Positions 1 through 8,514 of a DNA stretch of 64,000 nucleotides are shown one piece after another. Each line of letters opens with the position of its first letter. Within the stretch, counting starts at the first letter, position 1. The translations under genes and the position numbers were made by a program. The notes beneath the pieces were generated by a model. It saw nothing but the letters and a program-made list of their open reading frames with translations. It searched no databases and had not been told where the DNA came from. Origin of the DNA: Vibrio sp. HA2012 (GTDB lineage: Bacteria; Pseudomonadota; Gammaproteobacteria; Enterobacterales; Vibrionaceae); NCBI RefSeq assembly GCF_002812955.1, contig NZ_PFXK01000002.1, forward strand, positions 469,704 through 533,703, written 5' to 3'.

Positions 1-1
1 G

Positions 2-754
2 CATCCGACCCATTTAGCTCGAGCGTGGAATTTGCTGCAGATGGTACCAATGCAGAAAATCCTGACTACGAACAGTGCCGATCTGCTGGCCGCTGTTCCA
101 CTTTATTCCATCCGGCGTCTGATACGTCAGTCTGAAAGAACTGTCGCAAAATGTATCGGCCCAAGAAAGCTTAGTAAAGATGAACTGCGCCGGATCGGCT
201 TTCATATCCGTTTTCATCGTTCAGGTGCATTATTTGCTCGTTGCTGGTTACTGGTCGAGGGAGAGACCGAAGTCTGGCTTTTTAACGAACTGGCCAAACT
301 GTGCGGTTACAATCTGGCCGCAGAAGGTGTACAGATTATTGAGTTTGCTCAGTCCGGCCTGAAATCATTGATTAAAGTGGCGAAAGCATTTGATATTGAC
401 TGGCATGTAGTCACTGATGGTGACGCTGCGGGTAAGAAATACGCACATTCAGTCCGAGTTCAGCTGGATAGTGACCAGGAAAGACACCGACTGACAGAAC
501 TACCAGAAAGAGATATAGAACACTTCTTATATGCCAATGGCTTCGAAAAATTTTTTAAGGAACTGATAAAAGTACCTTATGATCACCCTATTCCTCCCAA
601 AAAGGTCATTGCCAGGGCTCTGAAAAAATACGCGAAACCGGATCTGGCACTTGCCATCGTCTCTTATTGTGAAGAACAAGGCGTCGAATTTATCCCACTG
701 TTGCTACGCTGGACACTAAAAAGGGTCATCACGATGGCAAACGGCAATACATAA
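2..754 (+). CDS. OLD-family nuclease C-terminal part (YbjD-like), 5' truncated by window
   Basis: The reading frame is open from the window edge, so the gene starts upstream; in-frame codons before the first possible internal start (TTG at 32) read HPTHLARAWNLL, which fits the end of an ABC-type ATPase domain. It continues into a TOPRIM domain with the acidic motifs LVEGETE and DGDAAGK. This order matches the OLD (overcoming lysogenization defect) family of ATP-dependent nucleases, and the sequence resembles E. coli YbjD from memory. About 250 residues are visible of an expected 550 or more. It is followed at once by an intrinsic terminator. Chromosomal YbjD-type proteins have no settled role; a DNA-damage or defence role is only possible by family analogy. 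Confidence 0.8.
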   Translation, partial: HPTHLARAWNLLQMVPMQKILTTNSADLLAAVPLYSIRRLIRQSERTVAKCIGPRKLSKDELRRIGFHIRFHRSGALFARCWLLVEGETEVWLFNELAKLCGYNLAAEGVQIIEFAQSGLKSLIKVAKAFDIDWHVVTDGDAAGKKYAHSVRVQLDSDQERHRLTELPERDIEHFLYANGFEKFFKELIKVPYDHPIPPKKVIARALKKYAKPDLALAIVSYCEEQGVEFIPLLLRWTLKRVITMANGNT

Positions 755-784
755 GGCATATCAATTTAATTGAATATGCCTTTT
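755..784 (+). terminator. Intrinsic terminator of the OLD-family gene
   Basis: GGCATAT at 755-761 pairs with ATATGCC at 774-780, with CAATT/AATTG continuing the stem inside, and TTTT follows. It begins directly after the stop codon. Confidence 0.75.
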
Positions 785-794
785 AATAGAAAAG

Positions 795-1700
795 TTACAA
801 AATGCTCGGCCTGCCTTTCATCATTCTCAGGCCTTCTCTCTTAATACAGTCAGCCAGAGGGTTTTCCGTCATATCGGCACGCCAGATAAAAGATAACGTT
901 CGTTCCATTTCCAGTTCCGGAACGTTCAATGCCACCAGTTTTCCCTCCTCTATGTACTTTTCTACATCCAGATAAGGCAGACAAGTCAAATAAGGACCAT
1001 TCGCAACAAGAGTTCTCAGGACAGGAACATGTTCATATTCACGCCACACATCCAAATCAGAAATAAGATGATGAATGGAGCTATCAAAAATTTTGCGTGT
1101 ACCAGAACCGACCTCGCGTAACACCCATTTGGCCTGTTCAAGCTGTGCCAGACTCACTCTTTCTCTTTTAGCAAACGGGTGATGCGCAGACACAACAACC
1201 GTCAGGTGGTCACGACACCAAACCTCCTGCATGATACGGCTGTCATCAATGCGCCCTTCGATAATCCCCAGATCATATTTGTAATTCAGGATCCCATCGA
1301 TGACTCCACTGGTACTCTGCACTCCCAGTTCAATGCGCATTTCCGGAAAATCATTATCAATGATACTGATTAAGTCCGGGATCAGATGTTCAGCCGGCGT
1401 CTGACTAGCCCCTATGCGGATTTCACCACTCAGAAGATGCTGCTCTAAAAAGCCCTGCTCAATCTGCTGGGCATCCTGCAATAACTTCTTAGCTTTGGGT
1501 CTGAGCCACATCCCCCAATGGGTCAGCGCCATACGCTTCCCCTGACGTTCAAACAAAGGCCGTCCGAGCATTTTTTCCAGTTGTGCAAGTGACATACTAG
1601 TCGCTGACTGTGTCAGAGCCAGTTTGTCAGCTGCCATGCTGACACTACCGAGATCTGATACTGCATCAAATACTGCTAATTGTTTTAAAGAATAACGCAT
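795..1700 (-). CDS. LysR-family transcriptional regulator
   Basis: The N-terminal winged helix-turn-helix (MRYSLKQLAVFDAV, then TQSATSMSLAQLE) is typical of LysR regulators. A substrate-binding effector domain follows from about residue 90 (GEIRIGASQTPAEHLIP). The sequence resembles the YeiE/CysB-like branch. The start at 1700 was chosen over the upstream ATG at 1730 because AGGGAAGG lies about 7 bases before it and the family usually begins at this point. The gene is divergent from the formate channel gene, so it probably controls that gene and itself from the shared 254-base promoter region. The effector is unknown. Confidence 0.9.
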   Translation of the reverse strand: MRYSLKQLAVFDAVSDLGSVSMAADKLALTQSATSMSLAQLEKMLGRPLFERQGKRMALTHWGMWLRPKAKKLLQDAQQIEQGFLEQHLLSGEIRIGASQTPAEHLIPDLISIIDNDFPEMRIELGVQSTSGVIDGILNYKYDLGIIEGRIDDSRIMQEVWCRDHLTVVVSAHHPFAKRERVSLAQLEQAKWVLREVGSGTRKIFDSSIHHLISDLDVWREYEHVPVLRTLVANGPYLTCLPYLDVEKYIEEGKLVALNVPELEMERTLSFIWRADMTENPLADCIKREGLRMMKGRPSIL

Positions 1701-1751
1701 AACCTTCCCTAAACCTGAATATTCAGCCATATGCTTATTCGTGCATTTTAC

Positions 1752-1763
1752 TGATACAAATCA
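1752..1763. promoter_or_regulatory. FNR/CRP-type half-site palindrome upstream of the formate channel
   Basis: TGAT-ACAA-ATCA is a perfect palindrome of the FNR core (TTGAT-N4-ATCAA); the outermost base on each side does not match. It lies in the divergent lysR-focA region. Anaerobic control of a formate channel would be expected, but binding is inferred. Confidence 0.4.
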
Positions 1764-1767
1764 CTAT

Positions 1768-1782
1768 ATCAATTTATCTGAT
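1768..1782. promoter_or_regulatory. LysR-type operator candidate (ATC-N9-GAT)
   Basis: The 15-base element ATC-AATTTATCT-GAT fits the ATC-N9-GAT (T-N11-A class) pattern bound by LysR-type regulators. It lies between a lysR gene and its divergent neighbour, where such operators are normally found. Confidence 0.45.
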
Positions 1783-1954
1783 AAGAAAATTAAAAAATAT
1801 CAAATTTACCGCTACCTATAACTCGTCTTATTCTGAACCAGAACCACACACATAAGAACCTTGATGCATTTAAAGTTCGAACTGTGTGGCGTTATGAGAG
1901 ATACCCATTCGAAAAATAAGGAGTAAATCATGAAAGCGAACAAAAGGAGCACTG

Positions 1955-3412
1955 ATGTCAGCATCTAATCCAATAGAAGCCCGGCAGTTCTTTTCGCCAA
2001 ACGAAATGATGCTGGAAGCGGAAAAATACGCTGTGTATAAAGCCAAAAAATCCACCAGCATGACGATAGGTCTGGCCATTATGGCTGGTATATTTATCGG
2101 TATCGCCTTCCTGTTCTACATTACGGTCACAACCGGTAATGGCGCAGAAAGCTGGGGGCTTAGCCACTTTGCCGGAGGTATCGCATTCAGTCTGGGCCTG
2201 ATACTGGTTGTTCTGTGTGGCGGTGAACTATTTACCAGTTCCGTACTCACCAGTATCGCCTGCGCAAACCGTGAAATCAGTGTGAAGAAAATGCTGAGTA
2301 TCTGGGGAAAAGTTTATATCGGTAACTTTATCGGAGCTCTGTTCCTGCTGTTTATCGTCAGTGTTGCAGCCCTGTATCAGTCCGGTCATGGTGAGTGGGG
2401 ACTGAATGCTCTGAATATCGCTCAGCACAAACTGCATCATACTACAGCGCAGGCATTCGCATTAGGCGTACTCTGTAATCTGCTTGTTTGTCTGGCTATC
2501 TGGCTGACCTTCAGTACGGGTAATGCACTGGCAAAAGCATTTATGGTTATTCTGCCTGTGGCTATGTTTGTGAGCAGCGGTTTTGAGCACTGTGTAGCAA
2601 ATATGTTTATGGTTCCATTGGGTATTGTTATTCAAAGCACTGCTCCGGAATCTTTCTGGCAGGCCGTTGGAGCGACACCCGCCCAATATGCCGATTTAAA
2701 CCTACCCCACTTTATTACTGCCAATCTCATTCCTGTCACTTTGGGAAATATTGTTGGTGGTGCCGTTTTGGTTGGTTTGGCTAACTGGACTATTTTCAGC
2801 CGCCCACAATTAAAAGCATCTTCTGTAACCCCTATTACACAACCTATTACAACTTCTTCAGACAAGGAGACAACAATGAATACAAATATCCTGGTAAAAG
2901 ACATGATGATCCAGCCAGCCTTTTCACTGCGTGTCGATATGCCGACAGAACTGGCTCTGGATGCACTAATTGACCGCAACCTACAAGGAGCACCGGTTAC
3001 CGATGTTCAGGGTCGGCTGGTAGGCTTCTTCTCTATGCATGATGTGATGGTAGAGCTGTGGTGTCAGGACTACATTCCTGCTGAAGGACAAAAAGTGGTG
3101 GATCTGATGAACCGTGATGTTATCGCCATTGATGCTAACGATAGTCTTGTCAATGTCGCGGAGTACCTGTGCATTGATAAAGAGCAGCTATATCCGGTAA
3201 GCAGTGCAGGTATTGCTATCCGTCTGAACAGCCTTTCTGTTGAGGAACGAGCCAAAAGTATGAATATTAGCAAACCTCATACAATGCCAGTTCTGGATAA
3301 TGGAGAACTGGTTGGTGTGATTTCCCGTTTTCAGGTAGCAAAAGCTCTGCGCTCTGTCTATGGTGAAAGACTGGATATCGTTGAAGACGAAGCAACAAAG
3401 GAAACAGCGTAA
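1955..3412 (+). CDS. focA: FNT-family formate/nitrite channel fused to tandem CBS domains
   Basis: Residues 1-290 form a FocA/NirC channel with six membrane segments and the conserved His stretch FEHCVANMF; E. coli FocA has only this part (about 285 residues). A Thr/Ser-rich linker (about 285-307) leads to a CBS-domain region at about 308-485 (MIQPAFSLRVDMP, then GAPVTDVQGRLVGFFS, then PVLDNGELVGVISR). CBS pairs usually bind adenine nucleotides, so channel gating by energy charge is an inference. A strong Shine-Dalgarno sequence and ATG inside the frame at 2876 could also produce the CBS part alone. Formate is the likely substrate; nitrite cannot be excluded. Confidence 0.85.
   Translation: MSASNPIEARQFFSPNEMMLEAEKYAVYKAKKSTSMTIGLAIMAGIFIGIAFLFYITVTTGNGAESWGLSHFAGGIAFSLGLILVVLCGGELFTSSVLTSIACANREISVKKMLSIWGKVYIGNFIGALFLLFIVSVAALYQSGHGEWGLNALNIAQHKLHHTTAQAFALGVLCNLLVCLAIWLTFSTGNALAKAFMVILPVAMFVSSGFEHCVANMFMVPLGIVIQSTAPESFWQAVGATPAQYADLNLPHFITANLIPVTLGNIVGGAVLVGLANWTIFSRPQLKASSVTPITQPITTSSDKETTMNTNILVKDMMIQPAFSLRVDMPTELALDALIDRNLQGAPVTDVQGRLVGFFSMHDVMVELWCQDYIPAEGQKVVDLMNRDVIAIDANDSLVNVAEYLCIDKEQLYPVSSAGIAIRLNSLSVEERAKSMNISKPHTMPVLDNGELVGVISRFQVAKALRSVYGERLDIVEDEATKETA
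2865..2878 (+). promoter_or_regulatory. Internal ribosome binding site and ATG inside the focA-CBS frame
   Basis: AAGGAG sits about 7 bases before ATG 2876-2878, which is codon 308 of the fused frame. It would start a free CBS protein of 178 residues (MNTNILVKDMM...). The spacing and sequence are as good as those of ordinary gene starts nearby. Confidence 0.5.
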
Positions 3413-3425
3413 TACATGCTAATAA

Positions 3426-3463
3426 TCAGACCTCAGTCCGTTTCTGCTCATACTGAGGTCTGA
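3426..3463 (+). other. Long intercistronic hairpin between focA and nhaB
   Basis: TCAGACCTCAGT at 3426-3437 pairs perfectly with ACTGAGGTCTGA at 3452-3463, giving a 12-bp stem with a 14-base loop. No T-run follows, so it may be an mRNA-stabilising or attenuating element, or a factor-dependent or weak terminator. Confidence 0.6.
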
Positions 3464-3552
3464 CACGGTTCACCGGTCAGCAAGAGCTGCTTGCCATAAA
3501 TTTAAAAATTAGCACCGGCTGAACTGAAAATAATTTAAGGGGTATAACCACG

Positions 3553-5148
3553 ATGTCAATTTCATATGGAAATGCACTGATAAAGAACTTCCTTGGGAAA
3601 GCACCGGACTGGTATAAACTGACCATTATTGCTTTTCTTATCCTCAACCCGATTCTATTCTCAATTGACCCGTTCACAGCCGGGTGGCTACTTGTCGTTG
3701 AGTTTATCTTTACTCTGGCAATGGCGTTAAAATGTTATCCGCTTCAGCCAGGTGGCCTTCTGGCAATTGAAGCCATTGCGATTGGTATGGCTTCTCCAGC
3801 TCAGGTCATGCATGAATTGGAAGCTAACCTTGAAGTACTACTGCTACTGGTATTTATGGTAGCCGGTATCTATTTTATGAAACAGCTCCTACTGCTGATC
3901 TTTACCCGGATCCTTCTTAATATCCGGTCAAAAATCATGCTGTCAGTTGCATTCTGTTTTACTGCTGCATTTTTATCTGCCTTTCTTGATGCCCTTACTG
4001 TTATTGCCGTAATCATCAGTGTAGCGGTTGGATTCTATGCTATTTACCACCGGGTCGTTTCCGGTCAGGGCAGCAGCCCTTCCCATGACCATACAACAGA
4101 TGAGCACTTATCCGAAGTCACCCGACAGGATCTGGACGACTACCGTGCATTTTTACGCTCGCTACTTATGCACGCAGGTGTCGGAACAGCTCTGGGAGGG
4201 GTGGTGACTCTGGTCGGTGAGCCACAGAACCTGATCATTGCCGATCAGGCAGACTGGCTATTTGGTGAATTTATCATGCGCATGTCCCCGGTAACACTGC
4301 CTGTGTTCATTTGTGGCATCCTGACCTGTATTCTGGTAGAAAGATTCCGGTTATTCGGCTATGGAGCACAACTTCCGGAAAGTGTGCGCCATATACTGGT
4401 AGAATTTAATCAGGAGCAGCGCCAAAAACGCACCAAACTGGATACAACAAAGCTATGGGCTCAGGGTCTGATTGCTGTCTGGCTCATTACCGGCCTGGCT
4501 TTCCATCTGGCATCCGTCGGTTTGATCGGTCTGTCGGTTATCGTTCTGGCAACCACTTTTACCGGAATCACCGAAGAACATGCCGTTGGTAAAGCATTTG
4601 AGGAGGCACTGCCCTTTACTGCTCTGCTGGCTGTCTTCTTCTCCATCGTCGCTGTTATTATCGATCAGCAATTATTCGCTCCGATCATCAATTGGGTACT
4701 GCATATGGATGGTGATGATCAGCTCAGCATGTTTTATATCGCCAACGGTCTACTGTCCATGGTTTCCGATAATGTGTTCGTCGGTACGGTATACATTAAT
4801 GAAGTAAAAAATGCACTGATGCATAATGTGATTACCCGGGATCAGTTCGATATGCTTGCCGTTGCCATTAATACCGGCACTAACCTGCCTTCAGTTGCGA
4901 CACCAAATGGTCAGGCAGCGTTTCTGTTCCTGCTGACATCAGCATTGGCACCGCTTATCCGACTGTCTTACGGACGCATGGTTTACATGGCTCTGCCTTA
5001 TACCGTCGTGCTGATGACTGTCAGTCTGCTGTGTATTATCTATCTGCTGGATCCGATGACGGTATCTATGTATGAAGCCGGTATTCTCAGTCATCACTCC
5101 GATGCAATGAAAACTGTCGGGCATGCGTTAACTACCGGACATTTATAA
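3553..5148 (+). CDS. nhaB: Na+/H+ antiporter NhaB
   Basis: The 531-residue protein is hydrophobic throughout, with about 12 membrane segments, and matches the NhaB family in length and in blocks such as [27 protein letters not shown] and [14 protein letters not shown]. It exchanges cytoplasmic Na+ for protons at the inner membrane and supports growth and pH balance in saline media. AAGGGG lies about 10 bases before the ATG. It follows focA-CBS by 140 bases with a strong hairpin between them, so it may be partly co-transcribed. A terminator follows. Confidence 0.95.
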   Translation: MSISYGNALIKNFLGKAPDWYKLTIIAFLILNPILFSIDPFTAGWLLVVEFIFTLAMALKCYPLQPGGLLAIEAIAIGMASPAQVMHELEANLEVLLLLVFMVAGIYFMKQLLLLIFTRILLNIRSKIMLSVAFCFTAAFLSAFLDALTVIAVIISVAVGFYAIYHRVVSGQGSSPSHDHTTDEHLSEVTRQDLDDYRAFLRSLLMHAGVGTALGGVVTLVGEPQNLIIADQADWLFGEFIMRMSPVTLPVFICGILTCILVERFRLFGYGAQLPESVRHILVEFNQEQRQKRTKLDTTKLWAQGLIAVWLITGLAFHLASVGLIGLSVIVLATTFTGITEEHAVGKAFEEALPFTALLAVFFSIVAVIIDQQLFAPIINWVLHMDGDDQLSMFYIANGLLSMVSDNVFVGTVYINEVKNALMHNVITRDQFDMLAVAINTGTNLPSVATPNGQAAFLFLLTSALAPLIRLSYGRMVYMALPYTVVLMTVSLLCIIYLLDPMTVSMYEAGILSHHSDAMKTVGHALTTGHL

Positions 5149-5196
5149 TTTTTATTGCATCTAATACCAGAGTGGATAAGAATAACCACTGCATGA

Positions 5197-5225
5197 AATC
5201 CCCTGATCATCATCGGGGGATTTTT
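5197..5225 (+). terminator. Intrinsic terminator of nhaB
   Basis: AATCCCC at 5197-5203 pairs with GGGGATT at 5216-5222, followed by a run of T. Confidence 0.8.
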
Positions 5226-5274
5226 AAATTTCTCTGCATCATCTGGCTTATGGGACACAACCGGGAGGATTCTC

Positions 5275-5913
5275 TTGCTAAAGGATCTGGCTATTCAAAG
5301 TATTCAGAATTTTCAGAAAGATTGTCTGAAACTGTGTGAAAATCACTATCCGACTGTCCATAACCGGGGAATGAGTGAACACCATCTCGGACGAGCTTTT
5401 GCCAGAAGAATGGTCAGTACGTTAGAATCATTTGGCTACCCAAGCCAGTTCGAACCCATAGAAACCGTTGCAGAAACCGACCACCCTCATCATTACCGCA
5501 TTGCTTGCGGTGCTGGAACCATCTGGGTCATGACACATCATCTGGTCAGTGCAAGCTACACCTGCCGGGAAAAACTGCTGGCGGATATTGGTGAATGGCA
5601 GGCCGAATACGGTTACTGTATTCAGCCCAATGACCTGCTAATCCTGCTCAGTGACCACTGGATATCCCGTAGTCAGCGGAGCCGGGAATTACTCCATTGG
5701 TGGATGGGTGAATTGCCGGATGATATCAATGAATACAGCGGACAAGGCATCACTCTGCATCAAAGTGAATCACAACTGGTCAGTGAACTGGATCACTGCT
5801 TTCAAATCAGCCCCTGTTATCTCCGCTTCGGCCACCCTTTAGTACGTTCAGCAGATCAGCAACTGGTCAGAAAATATATCCAGCTTTACGCTATTCTCGA
5901 ATGGCAGAAGTAG
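5275..5913 (+). CDS. Conserved hypothetical protein, 212 residues
   Basis: No family was recognised. The TTG start at 5275 is supported by GGGAGGA about 8 bases upstream. The product looks soluble and cytoplasmic, with no signal peptide or membrane segment, and is rich in His, Trp and Tyr (for example HHYRIACGAGTIWVMTHH). It lies between the nhaB terminator and the convergent GGDEF-EAL gene, so it is probably a single-gene transcript. Function unknown. Confidence 0.75.
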   Translation: MLKDLAIQSIQNFQKDCLKLCENHYPTVHNRGMSEHHLGRAFARRMVSTLESFGYPSQFEPIETVAETDHPHHYRIACGAGTIWVMTHHLVSASYTCREKLLADIGEWQAEYGYCIQPNDLLILLSDHWISRSQRSRELLHWWMGELPDDINEYSGQGITLHQSESQLVSELDHCFQISPCYLRFGHPLVRSADQQLVRKYIQLYAILEWQK

Positions 5914-5914
5914 T

Positions 5915-5939
5915 AAAAAAAGCAGGTTATGCCTGTTTC
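5915..5939. terminator. Weak bidirectional hairpin between convergent genes
   Basis: AAGCAGG and CCTGTTT pair (with one G-T) around TTATG, preceded on the plus strand by a run of seven A. It overlaps the last codons of the minus-strand gene. Confidence 0.35.
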
Positions 5940-7975
5940 CATAGCTGACGCATTACACCGTATTTATCCCGGAACAGATCCGAAGGCATTGGCCTTTCGA
6001 ATAGATAACCCTGGCCATAATCACATCCCAGTTCTATCAGTTTAGCTTTATGTTCATCACTGGCGATGCCTTCCGCAATAACCGCAATATTCAACTGATG
6101 GGCCATCATTATCATAGCCCGGCACAATGCCATGCTGTTACTGTCTTTATCAAGATTATCAACGAATGAACGATCTATTTTCAGGATATCAACGTCCATC
6201 TCCTGCAGATAAGAAAGTGATGAATATCCAACCCCAAAATCATCAATAGCAATACTAATCCCTTCATCGCGTAACTTCAGCAGGTTACTTCTGACCGAAT
6301 CTTCACTTTCCATTAGCAGGTTTTCTGTAATTTCAACAATAATGGCACTCTTATCCAGTTTCAGCTCTGCCATATAGCCCAGCCAGTCTTCCAGCCATTC
6401 ACCAGTGCCTTTAAACTGCGACGGAGAGACGTTGATACTGACCTGAAAATCAGGGTCGATCTCTTCCCGCATAATGGCAACCTCTCTCGAAGCTGATTTT
6501 GCGACCCAGGACCCCAATTCCCGGATAAGCCCACTGTCTTCAGCAAGACCGATAAATTCTGATGGCCTGATAAAGCCTTTTTCCGGATGATTCCAGCGAA
6601 TCAGAGCTTCCGCTTTAATCACACGGCTACTGGCAAGATCAACGACCGGCTGGTAATAAAGCTCAAACTCATCATTTTGAATACCATGACGCAGATCTTC
6701 AGTAATACGGCGTTTCTCCAGTGCAACTTCCAGCATTCTCCCGGAAAAAAACTGGTAGCAATTTCGGCCGTCATTTTTAGCTTCATACATGGCCAGATCC
6801 GCGAACTTAATCAGAGTCTCAGCAGTATCGCCATGCTCAGGATATAATGTAATACCGATGCTGCAGGTGACAAAAACCTGCTCTCCATTCAGGTGAAAAC
6901 AATCGGACAAGGAAGCATGAATATCCTCGGCAATACAAGCAACTTCTGTATGGCTGTCAACATCCATAAGCAGGACATTAAACTCATCTCCCCCCATACG
7001 GGCAACCATATCCTTATCTCTGACAGCCTGTTTAATCCGTTCTCCAGCCCGGATCAAAAGAATATCGCCATAGTCATGCCCCATGGTATCGTTAACTTCC
7101 TTAAATCCATCAAGATCGATAAACATTAATGCAAACGGAAGCCTTTCACGCACAGGCTGTTCACTCAACAGTGACTGTAGCTTCTCCTGCATAAAACGAC
7201 GATTAGGCAAACCTGACAGGCTATCAAGGTATGCCTGCTGATGAAGTTTTTCATTTGCGATTTTCAGTTCCGTCGTACGTAACTGTACCCGAGTTTCCAG
7301 ATCCTGTTCCCGGCTTTCCATCTTTTCCAGCATAGAATTGAAATTGACGCTCAATGCTCCGACTTCATCATTAGACAATTGCCGGGCTCGCAGACTGTAA
7401 TCTCTGGTTCGGGTTACCTTATCCGCGACAGAGGCAAGGTATAGGATCGGGTGAATAAAATAAGAACGCAGAATAAAAGCAAGACTGAAGCTGACTACAA
7501 AAACAATGCCCAGAATAATCAGCAGAAAATCCTCATAAAAACTAATCCGCTTCTGAATTTCAGAATCATCAGATTCAATACCCAGATAACCATAGAACTT
7601 GTTTTCAATCATCAGAGGGAGTTTCAGAACCGAAATCTCGCTGTTTGGAGAACGAACCGTGTGTTCATTCTCTACCTGAGCAATAATACTGTCTTGTGTA
7701 TCAGTCACCTGAACCCGGAGAATATTTCCGTTATTTTTAAGTGGATTAATCAGCTCTTGTGCGGTTTGTTCATCATCAAATAATACTGCAGCTGTCAGAC
7801 TAGGAAGCAGTATATTCGCCATCAGAATAATTTTTTCCCGATCACTTCTTTCAGCCGCTTTCATTTCGTGGGCAGTCAGAATAGATGAGGTCAGAAGCCC
7901 GGTGAAAAGAGAAATTCCCATCAAAGTGAACAACAGTTTTACACTGATAGAGCGGAACATCATCGTATATTTCAT
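5927..7975 (-). CDS. Membrane sensor with GGDEF and EAL domains (c-di-GMP cyclase/phosphodiesterase)
   Basis: Order in the 682-residue protein: membrane segment 10-32, periplasmic sensor region about 33-148, membrane segment 149-170, HAMP-like linker about 171-225, GGDEF domain about 245-410, EAL domain about 430-675. The GGDEF motif (328-332) is intact and preceded by an RxxD inhibitory site (319-322). EAL (456-458) and the downstream metal motif DDFGVGYSS and a conserved Q in YGQGYLF are present, so both activities are possible. Its start overlaps the end of the yfiR-like gene by 4 bases. By analogy with YfiN/TpbB, the periplasmic partner probably controls it. Confidence 0.9.
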   Translation of the reverse strand: MKYTMMFRSISVKLLFTLMGISLFTGLLTSSILTAHEMKAAERSDREKIILMANILLPSLTAAVLFDDEQTAQELINPLKNNGNILRVQVTDTQDSIIAQVENEHTVRSPNSEISVLKLPLMIENKFYGYLGIESDDSEIQKRISFYEDFLLIILGIVFVVSFSLAFILRSYFIHPILYLASVADKVTRTRDYSLRARQLSNDEVGALSVNFNSMLEKMESREQDLETRVQLRTTELKIANEKLHQQAYLDSLSGLPNRRFMQEKLQSLLSEQPVRERLPFALMFIDLDGFKEVNDTMGHDYGDILLIRAGERIKQAVRDKDMVARMGGDEFNVLLMDVDSHTEVACIAEDIHASLSDCFHLNGEQVFVTCSIGITLYPEHGDTAETLIKFADLAMYEAKNDGRNCYQFFSGRMLEVALEKRRITEDLRHGIQNDEFELYYQPVVDLASSRVIKAEALIRWNHPEKGFIRPSEFIGLAEDSGLIRELGSWVAKSASREVAIMREEIDPDFQVSINVSPSQFKGTGEWLEDWLGYMAELKLDKSAIIVEITENLLMESEDSVRSNLLKLRDEGISIAIDDFGVGYSSLSYLQEMDVDILKIDRSFVDNLDKDSNSMALCRAMIMMAHQLNIAVIAEGIASDEHKAKLIELGCDYGQGYLFERPMPSDLFRDKYGVMRQLWKQA

Positions 7976-8508
7976 GACTGATCCCTTTTATAAATCCGCC
8001 CCAGACGAAGTACTTTCGAGCTCATCGCTATACCTGCTTTTTCTAACCCTTCAGGGTCAATTTCAAACCGCACCTTTCCGCCAACCACATAAAAACGGAT
8101 ATGACCACCGGACTCAATAAAATCGTCCGATTCCCCAACTAACATCATATTCTTTAGCTGCTGACTCCCGGCAATATGAGTCCATTCAGCCACATCGTCC
8201 CTGGATACAAACAAAGTATGACACCCGGATAACTCTTCTTCGAACCCGTTCAACTGCCGAACCATCACCTCAGCACCAAACAGGCTCTGCCCTGCCAGTG
8301 CCTGTTTAGCTGCCGCAGTAAACTCCGGTGAAAATCCACACAGCACATAATGTTCCTCCGGATCATCACTGAACCAGAGGCCATGACTGTAACGGGCAAA
8401 ATTAAACATAAAACCCGATTTAATCGCATATTCTCTCTCAGATGCCAATGCAGTACCGGACAGACATAACGCAACAAGCAGGCTGATGAAAAGCTGACGA
8501 ATCATCAT
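7972..8508 (-). CDS. YfiR-family (DUF4154) periplasmic protein
   Basis: The 178-residue protein has a signal peptide cut near residue 22 (SGTALA). The family ends with a block of the form FEIDxxGLxxAGIxxSSKxLRLxRI, seen here at 148-172. Two cysteines (57 and 96) could form a disulphide in the periplasm. In Pseudomonas, YfiR represses the diguanylate cyclase YfiN; here the cyclase gene follows with a 4-base overlap and a TonB receptor gene precedes it by 6 bases. The inferred role is to pass a periplasmic or outer-membrane signal to the GGDEF-EAL protein. Confidence 0.85.
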   Translation of the reverse strand: MMIRQLFISLLVALCLSGTALASEREYAIKSGFMFNFARYSHGLWFSDDPEEHYVLCGFSPEFTAAAKQALAGQSLFGAEVMVRQLNGFEEELSGCHTLFVSRDDVAEWTHIAGSQQLKNMMLVGESDDFIESGGHIRFYVVGGKVRFEIDPEGLEKAGIAMSSKVLRLGRIYKRDQS

Positions 8509-8514
8509 TTACAA

